Shown: positions 1-5,937 of the stretch, in pieces
Layout: every line of letters starts with the position of its first letter
Position numbering within the stretch: the stretch's first letter is position 1
From: Lachnospiraceae bacterium
GTDB lineage: Bacteria > Bacillota > Clostridia > Lachnospirales > Lachnospiraceae
Assembly: GCA_017412265.1 (NCBI GenBank)
Contig: JAFPYK010000279.1
Coordinates: 1 to 7,463, forward strand
Direction of reading: 5' to 3'
Length of the DNA stretch: 7,463 nt
The notes under the pieces: model-generated
Told to the model about the DNA's origin: nothing
Databases searched by the model: none
What the model saw: the letters and a program-made list of their open reading frames with translations, nothing else
Program-made: the position numbers and the translations under genes

Positions 1-376
1 TCACCTTCAGCAGTCTGCCGGAGCAGGAATCCTTGATCGCATTGATCTCGTTGAGAATGTCATCATATCTCTTGTCCTTCAGCCAGCCGATATTGATTAC
101 CATATCGATCTCATCGGCGCCGTTGGCCACTGCGTCGGCAGCCTCGAAGCATTTCACAGCCGTCGTGGAATAGCCGTTCGGGAAGCCGATCACCTTACAG
201 ATCTTCAGGCTCTCCGCGACATATTCCTTCGCCTGCTTCACATAAGAAGCCGGAATACAGCAGGATGCCGTCTCATAATGAATTCCGTCATTGAGCAGGT
301 CCTTGATCTGCTCCCAGGTTGCCCCCTGTGCAAGGAGCGTATGGTCTACTGTGCTTAAAATCTGTTTGATATCCAA
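1..376 (-). CDS. deoC: Deoxyribose-phosphate aldolase (DeoC), N-terminal 125 residues, cut by window edge
   Basis: DeoC is a cytoplasmic class I aldolase that splits 2-deoxy-D-ribose 5-phosphate into acetaldehyde and glyceraldehyde 3-phosphate, the last step of deoxynucleoside catabolism. The readable 125 residues match the start of the family's TIM barrel: a VDHTLL segment (residues 10-15), a TASCCIP strand (37-42), the KVIGFPNGYSTT strand-loop (61-72) and GADEIDMVIN (86-95). D91 in the last motif aligns with the conserved proton-relay Asp of the family. The Schiff-base lysine lies beyond base 1 and cannot be checked. There is no ATG near the N-terminus. TTG at 376-374 is chosen because AAGGAG (390-385) sits 8 nt upstream and the protein then begins MDIKQILSTVDHT, as in clostridial relatives. 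The gene starts 5 nt after the tdk stop codon, so the two are very probably co-transcribed and translationally coupled. The product is near certain; the TTG start is likely. Confidence 0.92.
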   Translation of the reverse strand, partial: MDIKQILSTVDHTLLAQGATWEQIKDLLNDGIHYETASCCIPASYVKQAKEYVAESLKICKVIGFPNGYSTTAVKCFEAADAVANGADEIDMVINIGWLKDKRYDDILNEINAIKDSCSGRLLKV

Positions 377-381
377 AACAA

Positions 382-1017
382 TCACTCCTTTCCTGCCTGT
401 CGGCCGGTTGTTTTCTTTTCTTCTATCATACGGCGGTAACAGCTGTAGCACACTCCTTCATAACAGTCATTTCCGCCGATCAGAACCTGGTCACCTTCCA
501 CCACGATCTCACCGTTCGCGTCGAAACGGGCATTCACGGTCGCCTTTCTGCCGCAGCGGCAGACCGACTTGATCTCCGTGATGCTGTCCGCGATCTCAAA
601 CAGCCTCTTGGATCCTGGGAAGAGCTTCGTCTGGAAATCCGCGCGCAGCCCGAAGCAAAGCACAGGGATGTCATCCAGGTCAGCAAGATCCTTCATCTGG
701 TTGACCTGGTCCGCCGTCAGAAACTGGCACTCGTCACAGATGAGCACGTCGTACGGGTGTCCCTCCCCAAGCCGGTGGAACAGCTCGCGCGCGTCCTGAT
801 CGGCACGCATGGCAATCGCCTCATTCTCCAGGCCGATCCGGGAACGGACAACGGTATGTACATTGCCCTGTTCGTCGATCCGGTCATCCCGGTTATCAGT
901 CGATGGTTTCACCAGAAGAACGGTCTTGCCTTTCTCCTCGTAATTGAACTTCGTCATCAGTGCCTGCGCGGTCTTCGAAGACCCCATCGCACCGAATTTG
1001 TAATATAGTTTTGCCAA
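382..1017 (-). CDS. tdk: Thymidine kinase, type II (TK1-like)
   Basis: Cytoplasmic thymidine kinase transfers the gamma-phosphate of ATP to thymidine and deoxyuridine in pyrimidine salvage. The 211-residue product is full length for the family. It shows a P-loop GAMGSSKT (9-16), the Walker B/catalytic segment ICDECQFL (93-100, with E96 the expected catalytic base), IPVLCFGLRADF (117-128), and a four-Cys zinc site: C153 and C155 (CRCGRKAT) with C190 and C193 (CYSC). The CxC spacing matches the E. coli enzyme, where the fourth ligand is His instead. The nucleoside-binding lasso region runs around 166-189. The P-loop has Ser where many Walker A motifs have the second Gly; my recollection is that clostridial TKs share this. 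The start is set at TTG 1017-1015, giving MAKLYYKFG as in homologues, with AAAGGAG 9 nt upstream. A TTG further out at 1038 would place that site inside the coding region. It is followed by deoC in the same operon. Confidence 0.93.
   Translation of the reverse strand: MAKLYYKFGAMGSSKTAQALMTKFNYEEKGKTVLLVKPSTDNRDDRIDEQGNVHTVVRSRIGLENEAIAMRADQDARELFHRLGEGHPYDVLICDECQFLTADQVNQMKDLADLDDIPVLCFGLRADFQTKLFPGSKRLFEIADSITEIKSVCRCGRKATVNARFDANGEIVVEGDQVLIGGNDCYEGVCYSCYRRMIEEKKTTGRQAGKE
385..390 (-). promoter_or_regulatory. Ribosome binding site that fixes the deoC TTG start
   Basis: AAGGAG lies in the last codons of tdk, 8 nt before TTG at 376-374. An in-frame GTG at 385-383 overlaps this site and so cannot be the start it serves. 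Placement inside tdk suggests translational coupling. Confidence 0.75.
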
Positions 1018-1026
1018 TGATTCCCG

Positions 1027-1033
1027 CTCCTTT
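1027..1033 (-). promoter_or_regulatory. Ribosome binding site that fixes the tdk TTG start
   Basis: AAAGGAG is 9 nt upstream of TTG at 1017-1015. Its position argues against the TTG at 1038-1036, which lies upstream of it and has no comparable site before it. Confidence 0.75.
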
Positions 1034-1103
1034 ACCAACTGTTCGCATGAAGAAAAACAAAGAAATCACACGGGACTCTCTGTTCGTATTCTTCTGAATT
1101 GGG

Positions 1104-1125
1104 ATGCGGTAATCCTCGACCGCAT
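1104..1125 (-). repeat. Inverted repeat (hairpin) at the start of the tdk-deoC leader
   Basis: ATGCGGT (1104-1110) and ACCGCAT (1119-1125) form a perfect 7-bp stem around an 8-nt loop. It lies just after the predicted transcription start (about 1129) and about 87 nt before the tdk start codon. No U-tract follows on the minus strand, so it is not an intrinsic terminator. It could stabilise the 5' end of the mRNA or bind a regulator; the sequence does not decide. Confidence 0.6.
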
Positions 1126-1135
1126 TCTTGTCTTA

Positions 1136-1164
1136 ATTGTAAATAAAAACATGCAAAAGGTCAA
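1136..1164 (-). promoter_or_regulatory. Sigma-A promoter for tdk-deoC
   Basis: TTGACC (1164-1159) and TACAAT (1141-1136) are separated by exactly 17 nt of AT-rich DNA. Each box has one mismatch to the consensus. Transcription should begin near 1129, giving a leader of about 112 nt before the tdk TTG. Confidence 0.75.
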
Positions 1165-1319
1165 GAAAAGTCTGTCATAAGTTGCAGAAAATAGGGCGAT
1201 GTTTCTATGATCGATTCGAATTCAAGTTATTTATACAGAAATGAAAACGTGTTCGTAAACAGCGCCCGGACTATGCCATACTCTTGATTTCACAAGGAAT
1301 CCGGCCGTATTCGGGCAGC
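1165..1319. other. Intergenic stretch between the tRNA-Gln terminator and the tdk promoter; no gene seen
   Basis: Together with its flanking signals this lies in the gene-free gap 1018-1354. I see no reading frame of useful length with a ribosome binding site on either strand. It holds a weak second promoter-like pair on the minus strand (TTTACG at about 1259-1254 and TATAAA at 1235-1230, 18 nt apart), an ATTCGAAT palindrome (1214-1221) and an imperfect palindrome centred on CGGCCG (1302-1307). None of these can be given a function. Confidence 0.5.
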
Positions 1320-1346
1320 AAAAAACCCCGGTACTTCTACCGGGGT
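1320..1346 (-). terminator. Intrinsic terminator of the tRNA-Gln gene
   Basis: A 9-bp GC-rich stem (ACCCCGGTA on the minus strand at 1346-1338, pairing with 1333-1325) with a 4-nt loop is followed on the minus strand by six T residues (1325-1320, the first of them in the stem). It begins 8 nt after the tRNA 3' end and separates the tRNA from the tdk promoter. Confidence 0.92.
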
Positions 1347-1354
1347 CTGAGAAG

Positions 1355-1426
1355 CAGGGCTACAAGGATTCGAACCTTGAAATGACGGAGTCAGAGTCCG
1401 TTGCCTTACCGTTTGGCGATAGCCCT
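1355..1426 (-). tRNA. tRNA-Gln, anticodon CTG
   Basis: The 72-nt sequence folds as a complete cloverleaf. The acceptor stem is AGGGCTA/TAGCCCT, the D stem GCC/GGC with GGT in the D loop, the anticodon stem ACGGA/TCCGT around loop CTCTGAC (anticodon CTG, reading CAG), the variable region 5 nt, and the T stem CAAGG/CCTTG with loop TTCGAAT. The discriminator is G (1355). CCA is not encoded; the next bases on the minus strand are CTT, so CCA must be added after transcription. It has its own terminator just downstream and a likely promoter upstream, and is isolated rather than part of a tRNA cluster. Confidence 0.96.
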
Positions 1427-1433
1427 AAAAGCA

Positions 1434-1449
1434 TGTGTCCCTCGACACA
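1434..1449. repeat. Inverted repeat between the tRNA-Gln promoter and the tRNA
   Basis: TGTGTC (1434-1439) and GACACA (1444-1449) form a 6-bp stem with a 4-nt loop. It occupies the predicted 5' leader of the tRNA precursor, ending 7 nt before tRNA nucleotide 1. It may be a leader hairpin removed by RNase P or may be chance. Confidence 0.45.
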
Positions 1450-1455
1450 AATGGT

Positions 1456-1484
1456 ATTATATATCAGAGGTTTTCATTTTGCGA
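1456..1484 (-). promoter_or_regulatory. Probable promoter of tRNA-Gln (perfect -10, weak -35)
   Basis: A perfect TATAAT is at 1461-1456. The hexamer 17 nt upstream, TCGCAA (1484-1479), is a poor -35. Transcription would start near 1449, about 23 nt before the tRNA. Part of the tRNA supply could instead come from read-through of thrS. Confidence 0.5.
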
Positions 1485-1496
1485 GCATAAATTTAT

Positions 1497-1526
1497 AAGT
1501 GGGCCGAAATATTTTTCGGCCCACTT
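1497..1526 (-). terminator. Hairpin terminator after thrS
   Basis: A 13-bp perfect stem (1497-1509 with 1514-1526) encloses a TATT loop, 10 nt after the thrS stop codon. The outer part is AAGTGGGCCG/CGGCCCACTT. On the minus strand the following bases are ATAAATTTATG, so the U-tract is broken and termination may be leaky. Confidence 0.75.
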
Positions 1527-1536
1527 TTGACCCTCT

Positions 1537-3312
1537 TTAGTCCGCCTGATCGATCAGCTCCAGTGAATGCTCGCGGTTCATCTTCTGGCAGATCTCGACG
1601 AAGCGCTCCAGCGGAACGTTGTTCATCTGCTTGTTGCCGCGGATATTCACGGAAACCGTGCGGTTCTCGACTTCCTTGTCGCCCAGAACGATGATATAAG
1701 GATCCTTGTACTTGCGGTACTCTTTGATCTTCTCCTTCATGTTCTTGTCGGAATAATCCGCCTCGACACGGATGTCCAGGTCGATCAGAAGGTCCTCGAT
1801 CTCCTTCGCATAGGCATTGTGCTCCGGCTTGATCGGAACGATGCCGACCTGCTTCGGGCTCATCCAGAACGGGAAGGATCCCTTGAAGTTCTCGATGATG
1901 ATACCGATGAAACGCTCGAAGGAACCGAAGATCGCGCGGTGGATCATAACCGGTCTCTGCAGGGTTCCGTCCTGTGCCTGATACTTCAGGTCAAAGTTTA
2001 ACGGAAGCTGGAAGTCCAGCTGGATGGTGCCCATCTGCCACTCGCGGCCCAGGCAGTCCTTCATGGACAGGTCGATCTTCGGACCGTAGAAGGCACCGTC
2101 GCCCTCGTTGATCTCGAAGTTGCCTTCTCCGTAGCGCTTCGCGAGGATAGCCTTCAGAGAAGCCTCAGCCTTGTTCCAGAGCTCGATATCGCCCATGTAG
2201 TCATCCGGTCTGGTGGAAAGCTCCGCGGAATACTCCAGTCCGAAGGTTCCGTAGATCTTGCCGGCCAGCTCCATGATCTTGTCGATCTCATCCTCGATCT
2301 GGCTCTCCATCAGCAGGGTGTGGTCATCGTCCTGGCGGAACATCTGCACGCGGAACAGGCCGTTTAACTCACCGGACTTCTCCTTGCGGTGGATGACATC
2401 GGTCTCAGAGAAACGGATCGGCAGGTCCTTGTAGCTGCGCAGCTTGCTCTTGTAAGCCATGATCGCGTTCGGGCAGTTCATCGGCTTCGCGGCATACGTG
2501 GTATTCTCATCCATCGGCACCAGGAACATGTTTTCCTTGTAATGGCCCCAGTGTCCCGAGGTCTGCCAGAGCTGGTTGGAGTTTAAGATCGGTGCGGAGA
2601 TCTCCTGATAACCGTACTTGATGTGCTCTTTTCTCCAGAATGCCAGCATCGCGTTAAACATCGCCCAGCCTCTCGGAAGGAAATAAGGCATGCCGGGTGC
2701 GGTCTCGTCGAACATGAAGAGCTCGAGCTCCTTGCCGAGCTTCTTGTGGTCGCGCTCCATGGCCTCGCGGATGAGTGCCAGGTGGGCCTTCAGATCGTTC
2801 TTGTTCGGGAACGCATAGACATAGATTCTCTGCAGCTGGTCGCGATGCTCGTCGCCTCTCCAGTAAGAACCGGAAGCCGACTTGATCTGGAACGCCGCGC
2901 CCAGAAGCTCCTGGGAATTCGAGACGTGCGGTCCGCGGCACAGGTCCACGAAATCATCACCGGTGTGATAGACGGTAATTTTCTCTCCGTCCGGCAGGTC
3001 CTCGATCAGCTCCTTCTTAAACTTCTGATCCGCGAACATCTCAAGCGCGTCAGCCTTGTCGACCTCGTCGACTCTCCAGTCCTCTCTGCGCTTTAAGATC
3101 TCCGTCATCTTCTTCTCAATCACCGGATAATCGTCCTGGGTGATATTTCTGGGAAGCAGAAAATCATAATAGAATCCGTCCGCGATCTGCGGTCCGATGG
3201 CGTACTGCACATTCTCCTTGCCAAAGATCTCGATCACTGCCTTGGCCAGAATATGAGAAAGAGAATGGCGGTAGACACTCAGATAAAACTCCTGGTACTC
3301 TTCCTTGTTCAT
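1537..3312 (-). CDS. thrS: Threonine--tRNA ligase lacking the TGS domain
   Basis: ThrRS joins threonine to tRNA-Thr using ATP in the cytoplasm. The 591-residue protein is shorter than the 642-residue E. coli enzyme because it lacks the N-terminal TGS (N1) domain and begins directly at the editing domain. That domain has HSLSH (16-20, the HxxxH site) and CRGPHV (125-130, with C125 and H129), the expected site for clearing Ser-tRNA-Thr. The class II catalytic core spans about 200-480: MNCPN with zinc ligand C280, motif 2 IHRKEKSG (307-314, R309), DDDHT with zinc ligand H331, LSTRPDD (365-371), and motif 3 MIHRAIFGSFERFIG (456-470, with zinc ligand H458 and R467). The anticodon-binding domain is about 486-580. 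Many ThrRS read MNCPGH where this has MNCPNA. The start ATG has GAGG 7 nt upstream. Expression is controlled by the T-box leader directly upstream. The missing N-terminus is not a frameshift artefact, because a real leader and ribosome binding site precede the ATG. Confidence 0.97.
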   Translation of the reverse strand: MNKEEYQEFYLSVYRHSLSHILAKAVIEIFGKENVQYAIGPQIADGFYYDFLLPRNITQDDYPVIEKKMTEILKRREDWRVDEVDKADALEMFADQKFKKELIEDLPDGEKITVYHTGDDFVDLCRGPHVSNSQELLGAAFQIKSASGSYWRGDEHRDQLQRIYVYAFPNKNDLKAHLALIREAMERDHKKLGKELELFMFDETAPGMPYFLPRGWAMFNAMLAFWRKEHIKYGYQEISAPILNSNQLWQTSGHWGHYKENMFLVPMDENTTYAAKPMNCPNAIMAYKSKLRSYKDLPIRFSETDVIHRKEKSGELNGLFRVQMFRQDDDHTLLMESQIEDEIDKIMELAGKIYGTFGLEYSAELSTRPDDYMGDIELWNKAEASLKAILAKRYGEGNFEINEGDGAFYGPKIDLSMKDCLGREWQMGTIQLDFQLPLNFDLKYQAQDGTLQRPVMIHRAIFGSFERFIGIIIENFKGSFPFWMSPKQVGIVPIKPEHNAYAKEIEDLLIDLDIRVEADYSDKNMKEKIKEYRKYKDPYIIVLGDKEVENRTVSVNIRGNKQMNNVPLERFVEICQKMNREHSLELIDQAD

Positions 3313-3348
3313 TGCTATACCTCACTCATTTATGATACCTATACATGC

Positions 3349-3398
3349 AAAAAACCTACGTTTCCTGCACCACTACTGTAATGCGAGGGACGTAGGTT
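3349..3398 (-). terminator. T-box regulatory terminator
   Basis: AACCTACGT (3398-3390) and ACGTAGGTT (3361-3353) form a 9-bp stem with a long, partly pairable loop, followed by a run of six T (3354-3349, the first two in the stem). The stem's 5' arm shares bases CGT (3392-3390) with the antiterminator, so the two folds exclude one another. It should also stop transcripts arriving from the importer operon upstream. Confidence 0.92.
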
Positions 3399-3581
3399 AA
3401 TACGCGGTTCCACCCTGCTTGCCGGATCTCCGGCCACTCCATTCAGACGATAACGGTGTCACCGTACCTGTTCACAGGTCTCTCCGAGGCGGTTTTCATC
3501 CGGCTGGGAAGAAGATGCTCGCACCGGTACATCTCTCTCTGCGCTTCTTTGACGGATTACTCTTCTCATCAACGATTTCAA
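3349..3581 (-). promoter_or_regulatory. T-box riboswitch (threonine) in the thrS leader
   Basis: The T-box senses uncharged tRNA and lets transcription continue into thrS when threonyl-tRNA is scarce. The diagnostic T-box sequence AGGGTGGAACCGCG is at 3416-3403. The antiterminator can be drawn exactly: AGGG and GCG pair with CGTCCCT (3392-3386), leaving the seven-base UGGAACC bulge that would bind the tRNA NCCA end. Stem I closes with GATGA (3570-3566) and TCGTC (3450-3446). Above it, CCGT (3555-3552) pairs with ACGG (3465-3462), bounding a specifier loop whose 3' strand contains ACC (3457-3455) followed by a purine, a Thr codon. The AGAGAG element and distal loop GGTGCGAG are near 3540-3517. 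Stem III is GCCGG/CCGGC (3434-3421). The specifier choice comes from hand folding but agrees with the gene controlled. Confidence 0.96.
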
Positions 3582-3587
3582 TTTTGT

Positions 3588-3616
3588 AGTATATCTGTCT
3601 GCCCCTGACTTGTCAA
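3588..3616 (-). promoter_or_regulatory. Sigma-A promoter of thrS, overlapping the end of the ABC ATPase gene
   Basis: A perfect TTGACA (3616-3611) and TATACT (3593-3588, one mismatch) are separated by 17 nt. Transcription should start near 3581, just before T-box Stem I. The stop codon TGA (3615-3613) of the upstream ATPase gene lies inside the -35 box. Confidence 0.88.
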
Positions 3617-5136
3617 GAGCCCTTCACTTCGTGAAGATGACCGTCCTCCATCTGGAAGATCCGGTCGCAGATCTCATAGATGACGTTCTTGTCGTGAGAG
3701 ACAAATAAAAAGGTCAGGCCGAGGTCCTGCTTGAGCTCCTTTAACAATGCAAGGATCTGTGCCTGGATCGTCACGTCCAGCGCTGAGACAGGCTCATCCA
3801 GGATCACGAGGTCCGGCTCTTCCATCAGGGCGAGGCCGATCGCGACACGCTGGCGCTCACCGCCAGAGAGCTGGTCCATCCGGTCGTCGAGATATTCTTC
3901 GGTCAGGCCGACACGCACGATCATCTCCCGGACACGCTTCTCTCTCTCCTCGCGGGGGACTTTGCTCAGCACCAGAGGCTCCCCGAGGATCCATGAAACC
4001 CTCTTGGAAGGATTCATGCTGTTATACGGATTCTGGAAGACCATCGAGATCTTGCGCTTTCGTCCGTCCTGATCAGCCGCATGGAATACGATCTCTCCTT
4101 CGTCTGCCTGCTCCAGGCCGGAGATACATTTGCAGAGCGTAGATTTGCCGCAGCCGCTCTCGCCGAGCAGTCCAGCAAACTCTCCCTTGCGAAGCGAGAA
4201 AGACACATCTTCAAACACCGTGCGTCTCTCCTTCTTGCCGAACAGGCGGTTTCCCTGTACGAGGAAGGTCTTCTTCAGCTTCTCGACTGTGAGCTGCACG
4301 GGCGCAGTCCGGTCAAGCCCTTTCTTTCTCGCGAGGAAGTCCTCCTTCGTCGATCTGGGGATTGCGGCCAGCAGCCTCTGCGTGTAGGGATCCTGCGGGT
4401 GATAGAACACATCGTCGATCGGTCCGGTCTCGACGACCTTTCCGTCCTTCATCACCAGCACGTGAGAACAGATGCTGTGAATCACCCGGAGATCATGCGA
4501 GATCAGAAGGATGCTGACCCCGTACTCCTGGTTGAGCCTTCGCATCAGGTCCAGGATCTGCTCCTGCACCGTGGCGTCCAGCGCGGTCGTCGGCTCATCT
4601 GCGATCAGGAGCTTCGGCCGGCAGATCATCGCCATCGCGATCATGACGCGCTGCTGCATTCCGCCGGAGAGCCTGTGCGGATACTGGTCATAGACCTCCT
4701 CCGGGTGATGCAGTCCGACCTTATCAAACATCTCGATCACCCTCGCCCTGCGCGAAGCCACAGGGGTTTCCGGCTCGTGAAGGAGCAGCATCTCTTCTAC
4801 CTGGGCGCCCACCTTGATCACGGGATTTAAGGACGTCATCGGCTCCTGGAAGATCATCGAGATCTTGCTTCCTCGCAGATTCAGCCAGTCCTTCGGCGTG
4901 TTATCGAGCATCTCTTCACCGTCAAAGATGACCGAGCCGCTGTCTACGCGGATCTCGTCGTTATTCAGCCCGACGATGCTGAGGACGGTCACCGATTTAC
5001 CGGAGCCGGACTCGCCGACGATGCCGAGGATCTCTCCCTCTTCCATGTCAAATGAGATATTGTCCGCGACAGTCTCCCAGTATTTCTGCTTTTCCAGAGC
5101 GGAGATCGTAAGGTCCTTCATACGAAGCAGTGCCAT
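3613..5136 (-). CDS. Fused dipeptide/oligopeptide ABC importer ATPase (DppD-DppF in one chain)
   Basis: This cytoplasmic protein supplies both nucleotide-binding domains of a peptide/nickel-type ABC importer and drives uptake by ATP hydrolysis. Domain 1 (about 4-262) has Walker A GESGSGKS (41-48), Q-loop Q97, signature LSGGMQQR (156-163), Walker B LLIADEP (176-182, E181), H214, and the family's C-terminal motif HPQDPYTQRLLAAIP (246-260). Domain 2 (about 281-507) has Walker A GESGCGKS (325-332), Q368, signature LSGGERQR (423-430), Walker B LVILDEP (443-449, E448) and H481. Both ATP sites look intact. Domain 2 ends soon after the last strand and lacks the PxHPYT tail that DppF/OppF proteins carry. 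The two-domain layout resembles E. coli YejF and GsiA. The start has AGGAGGT 5 nt upstream, inside the end of the permease gene, and a 3-nt gap. Substrate specificity cannot be read from the ATPase, so no gene symbol is given. Confidence 0.95.
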   Translation of the reverse strand: MALLRMKDLTISALEKQKYWETVADNISFDMEEGEILGIVGESGSGKSVTVLSIVGLNNDEIRVDSGSVIFDGEEMLDNTPKDWLNLRGSKISMIFQEPMTSLNPVIKVGAQVEEMLLLHEPETPVASRRARVIEMFDKVGLHHPEEVYDQYPHRLSGGMQQRVMIAMAMICRPKLLIADEPTTALDATVQEQILDLMRRLNQEYGVSILLISHDLRVIHSICSHVLVMKDGKVVETGPIDDVFYHPQDPYTQRLLAAIPRSTKEDFLARKKGLDRTAPVQLTVEKLKKTFLVQGNRLFGKKERRTVFEDVSFSLRKGEFAGLLGESGCGKSTLCKCISGLEQADEGEIVFHAADQDGRKRKISMVFQNPYNSMNPSKRVSWILGEPLVLSKVPREEREKRVREMIVRVGLTEEYLDDRMDQLSGGERQRVAIGLALMEEPDLVILDEPVSALDVTIQAQILALLKELKQDLGLTFLFVSHDKNVIYEICDRIFQMEDGHLHEVKGS

Positions 5137-5139
5137 CGC

Positions 5140-5934
5140 TTACCTCCTCTCGGAAAATGATGCGGCCAGGAGGCCGAATCCAAGAACGGTGAACAGGATA
5201 AAGAGTCCGGGGAAGATCGCGATCCAGGGCGCGCGCATCAGCTGCGGCTGCGCTTCGGAGAGCATACGCCCGAGGCTTGCGGTCGGCGGCTGTACACCCA
5301 GCCCCAGGAAGCTCATGCCGGCTTCCGCCAGGACTGCCGAGTTAAATGCGATCGTAAGCGTGGAGAGAAAGCTGCGCTTGCAGTTGGGCAGGATATGCAC
5401 GAAGACAATCCGCAGGATTCCTGCGCCCATCAGCCGCGCGTGCTTGACATATTCCAGCTCCTTCTGGACGACAAACTCGCTTCGCACGACACGCGCGAAG
5501 GTCGGTATGAATACAATGCCGAGCGCCAGAATCAGATTCAGCGTCCCGGGCCCGATGATTCCCACGAACACCAGCGCAAGGAAGATGCTGGGAAATGATG
5601 CGATGATATCGCTGACACGCATCATGACGCGGTCAAAAACACCTCCGATGTATCCGGAGAATGCGCCGAGAATCGTGCCGAAGAACGCGCCGATCGCGAT
5701 GACTGCCACGCTGATCAGCGCGGTTGTACCGCAGCCGACGGCGATCCGGCTGAAGATATCACGCCCGAACTTGTCGGTGCCGAAAGGATGCGCAAGGCAA
5801 GGAGCCAGATATTTCGCAGAGCCGTCCATCAGATCCGGGTCATACGGCGTGTGGATCCAGCCGATCAGCGCGAAGATCAGAACCAGAGCGAGAACCGCGA
5901 TGCTGAGCGCACGATAGGTCTTTTCTTTCTTCAT
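5140..5934 (-). CDS. ABC importer permease, DppC/OppC type
   Basis: This is an inner-membrane permease subunit of the peptide/nickel ABC importer, pairing with the DppB-type protein encoded just upstream. The 264 residues are near normal for DppC-type proteins. They show an N-terminal membrane segment (about 9-26), the family motif HPFGTDKFGRDIFSRI (49-64), about five more hydrophobic segments (near 71-94, 110-128, 131-150, 189-208 and 236-259) and the cytoplasmic EAA coupling loop at about 162-184 (EYVKHARLMGAG, then VHILPN), which docks on the ATPase. EAGMSFLGLGVQPP (204-217) is also typical. The ATG is preceded by GGAGG with 8 nt spacing, placed in the last codons of the DppB-type gene, with a 3-nt intergenic gap. 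The ATPase gene follows 3 nt after its stop codon. Dipeptide, oligopeptide, nickel or glutathione could be the substrate. Confidence 0.96.
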   Translation of the reverse strand: MKKEKTYRALSIAVLALVLIFALIGWIHTPYDPDLMDGSAKYLAPCLAHPFGTDKFGRDIFSRIAVGCGTTALISVAVIAIGAFFGTILGAFSGYIGGVFDRVMMRVSDIIASFPSIFLALVFVGIIGPGTLNLILALGIVFIPTFARVVRSEFVVQKELEYVKHARLMGAGILRIVFVHILPNCKRSFLSTLTIAFNSAVLAEAGMSFLGLGVQPPTASLGRMLSEAQPQLMRAPWIAIFPGLFILFTVLGFGLLAASFSERR

Positions 5935-5937
5935 GGC

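Noticed and set aside
291..1008. Plus-strand frames opposite tdk and deoC
   Set aside because: Tdk and DeoC are clear on the minus strand; the antisense frames show no motifs or start signals.
1018..1038. Longer tdk starting at TTG 1038
   Set aside because: It would put the AAAGGAG ribosome binding site inside the gene and add seven residues (MVKERES) not expected before the conserved MAKLY start.
1230..1259. Second promoter for tdk (TTTACG, 18 nt, TATAAA)
   Set aside because: Both boxes are weaker than the TTGACC/TACAAT pair nearer to the gene; AT-rich DNA produces such matches easily.
1297..1312. Imperfect palindrome around CGGCCG after the tRNA terminator
   Set aside because: A mismatch breaks the stem, no T-tract follows, and no gene end is nearby to use it.
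1567..3096. Plus-strand frames within thrS (1567-2001, 2389-2586, 2623-3096) and a minus-strand frame at 2654-2941
   Set aside because: All are shadows of the well-supported thrS gene; no ribosome binding site or domain supports them.
3731..4830. Plus-strand frames opposite the ATPase gene (3731-4072, 3747-4142, 4081-4830) and the minus-strand frame at 4014-4214
   Set aside because: They overlap the fused ATPase, whose motifs account for the whole stretch.
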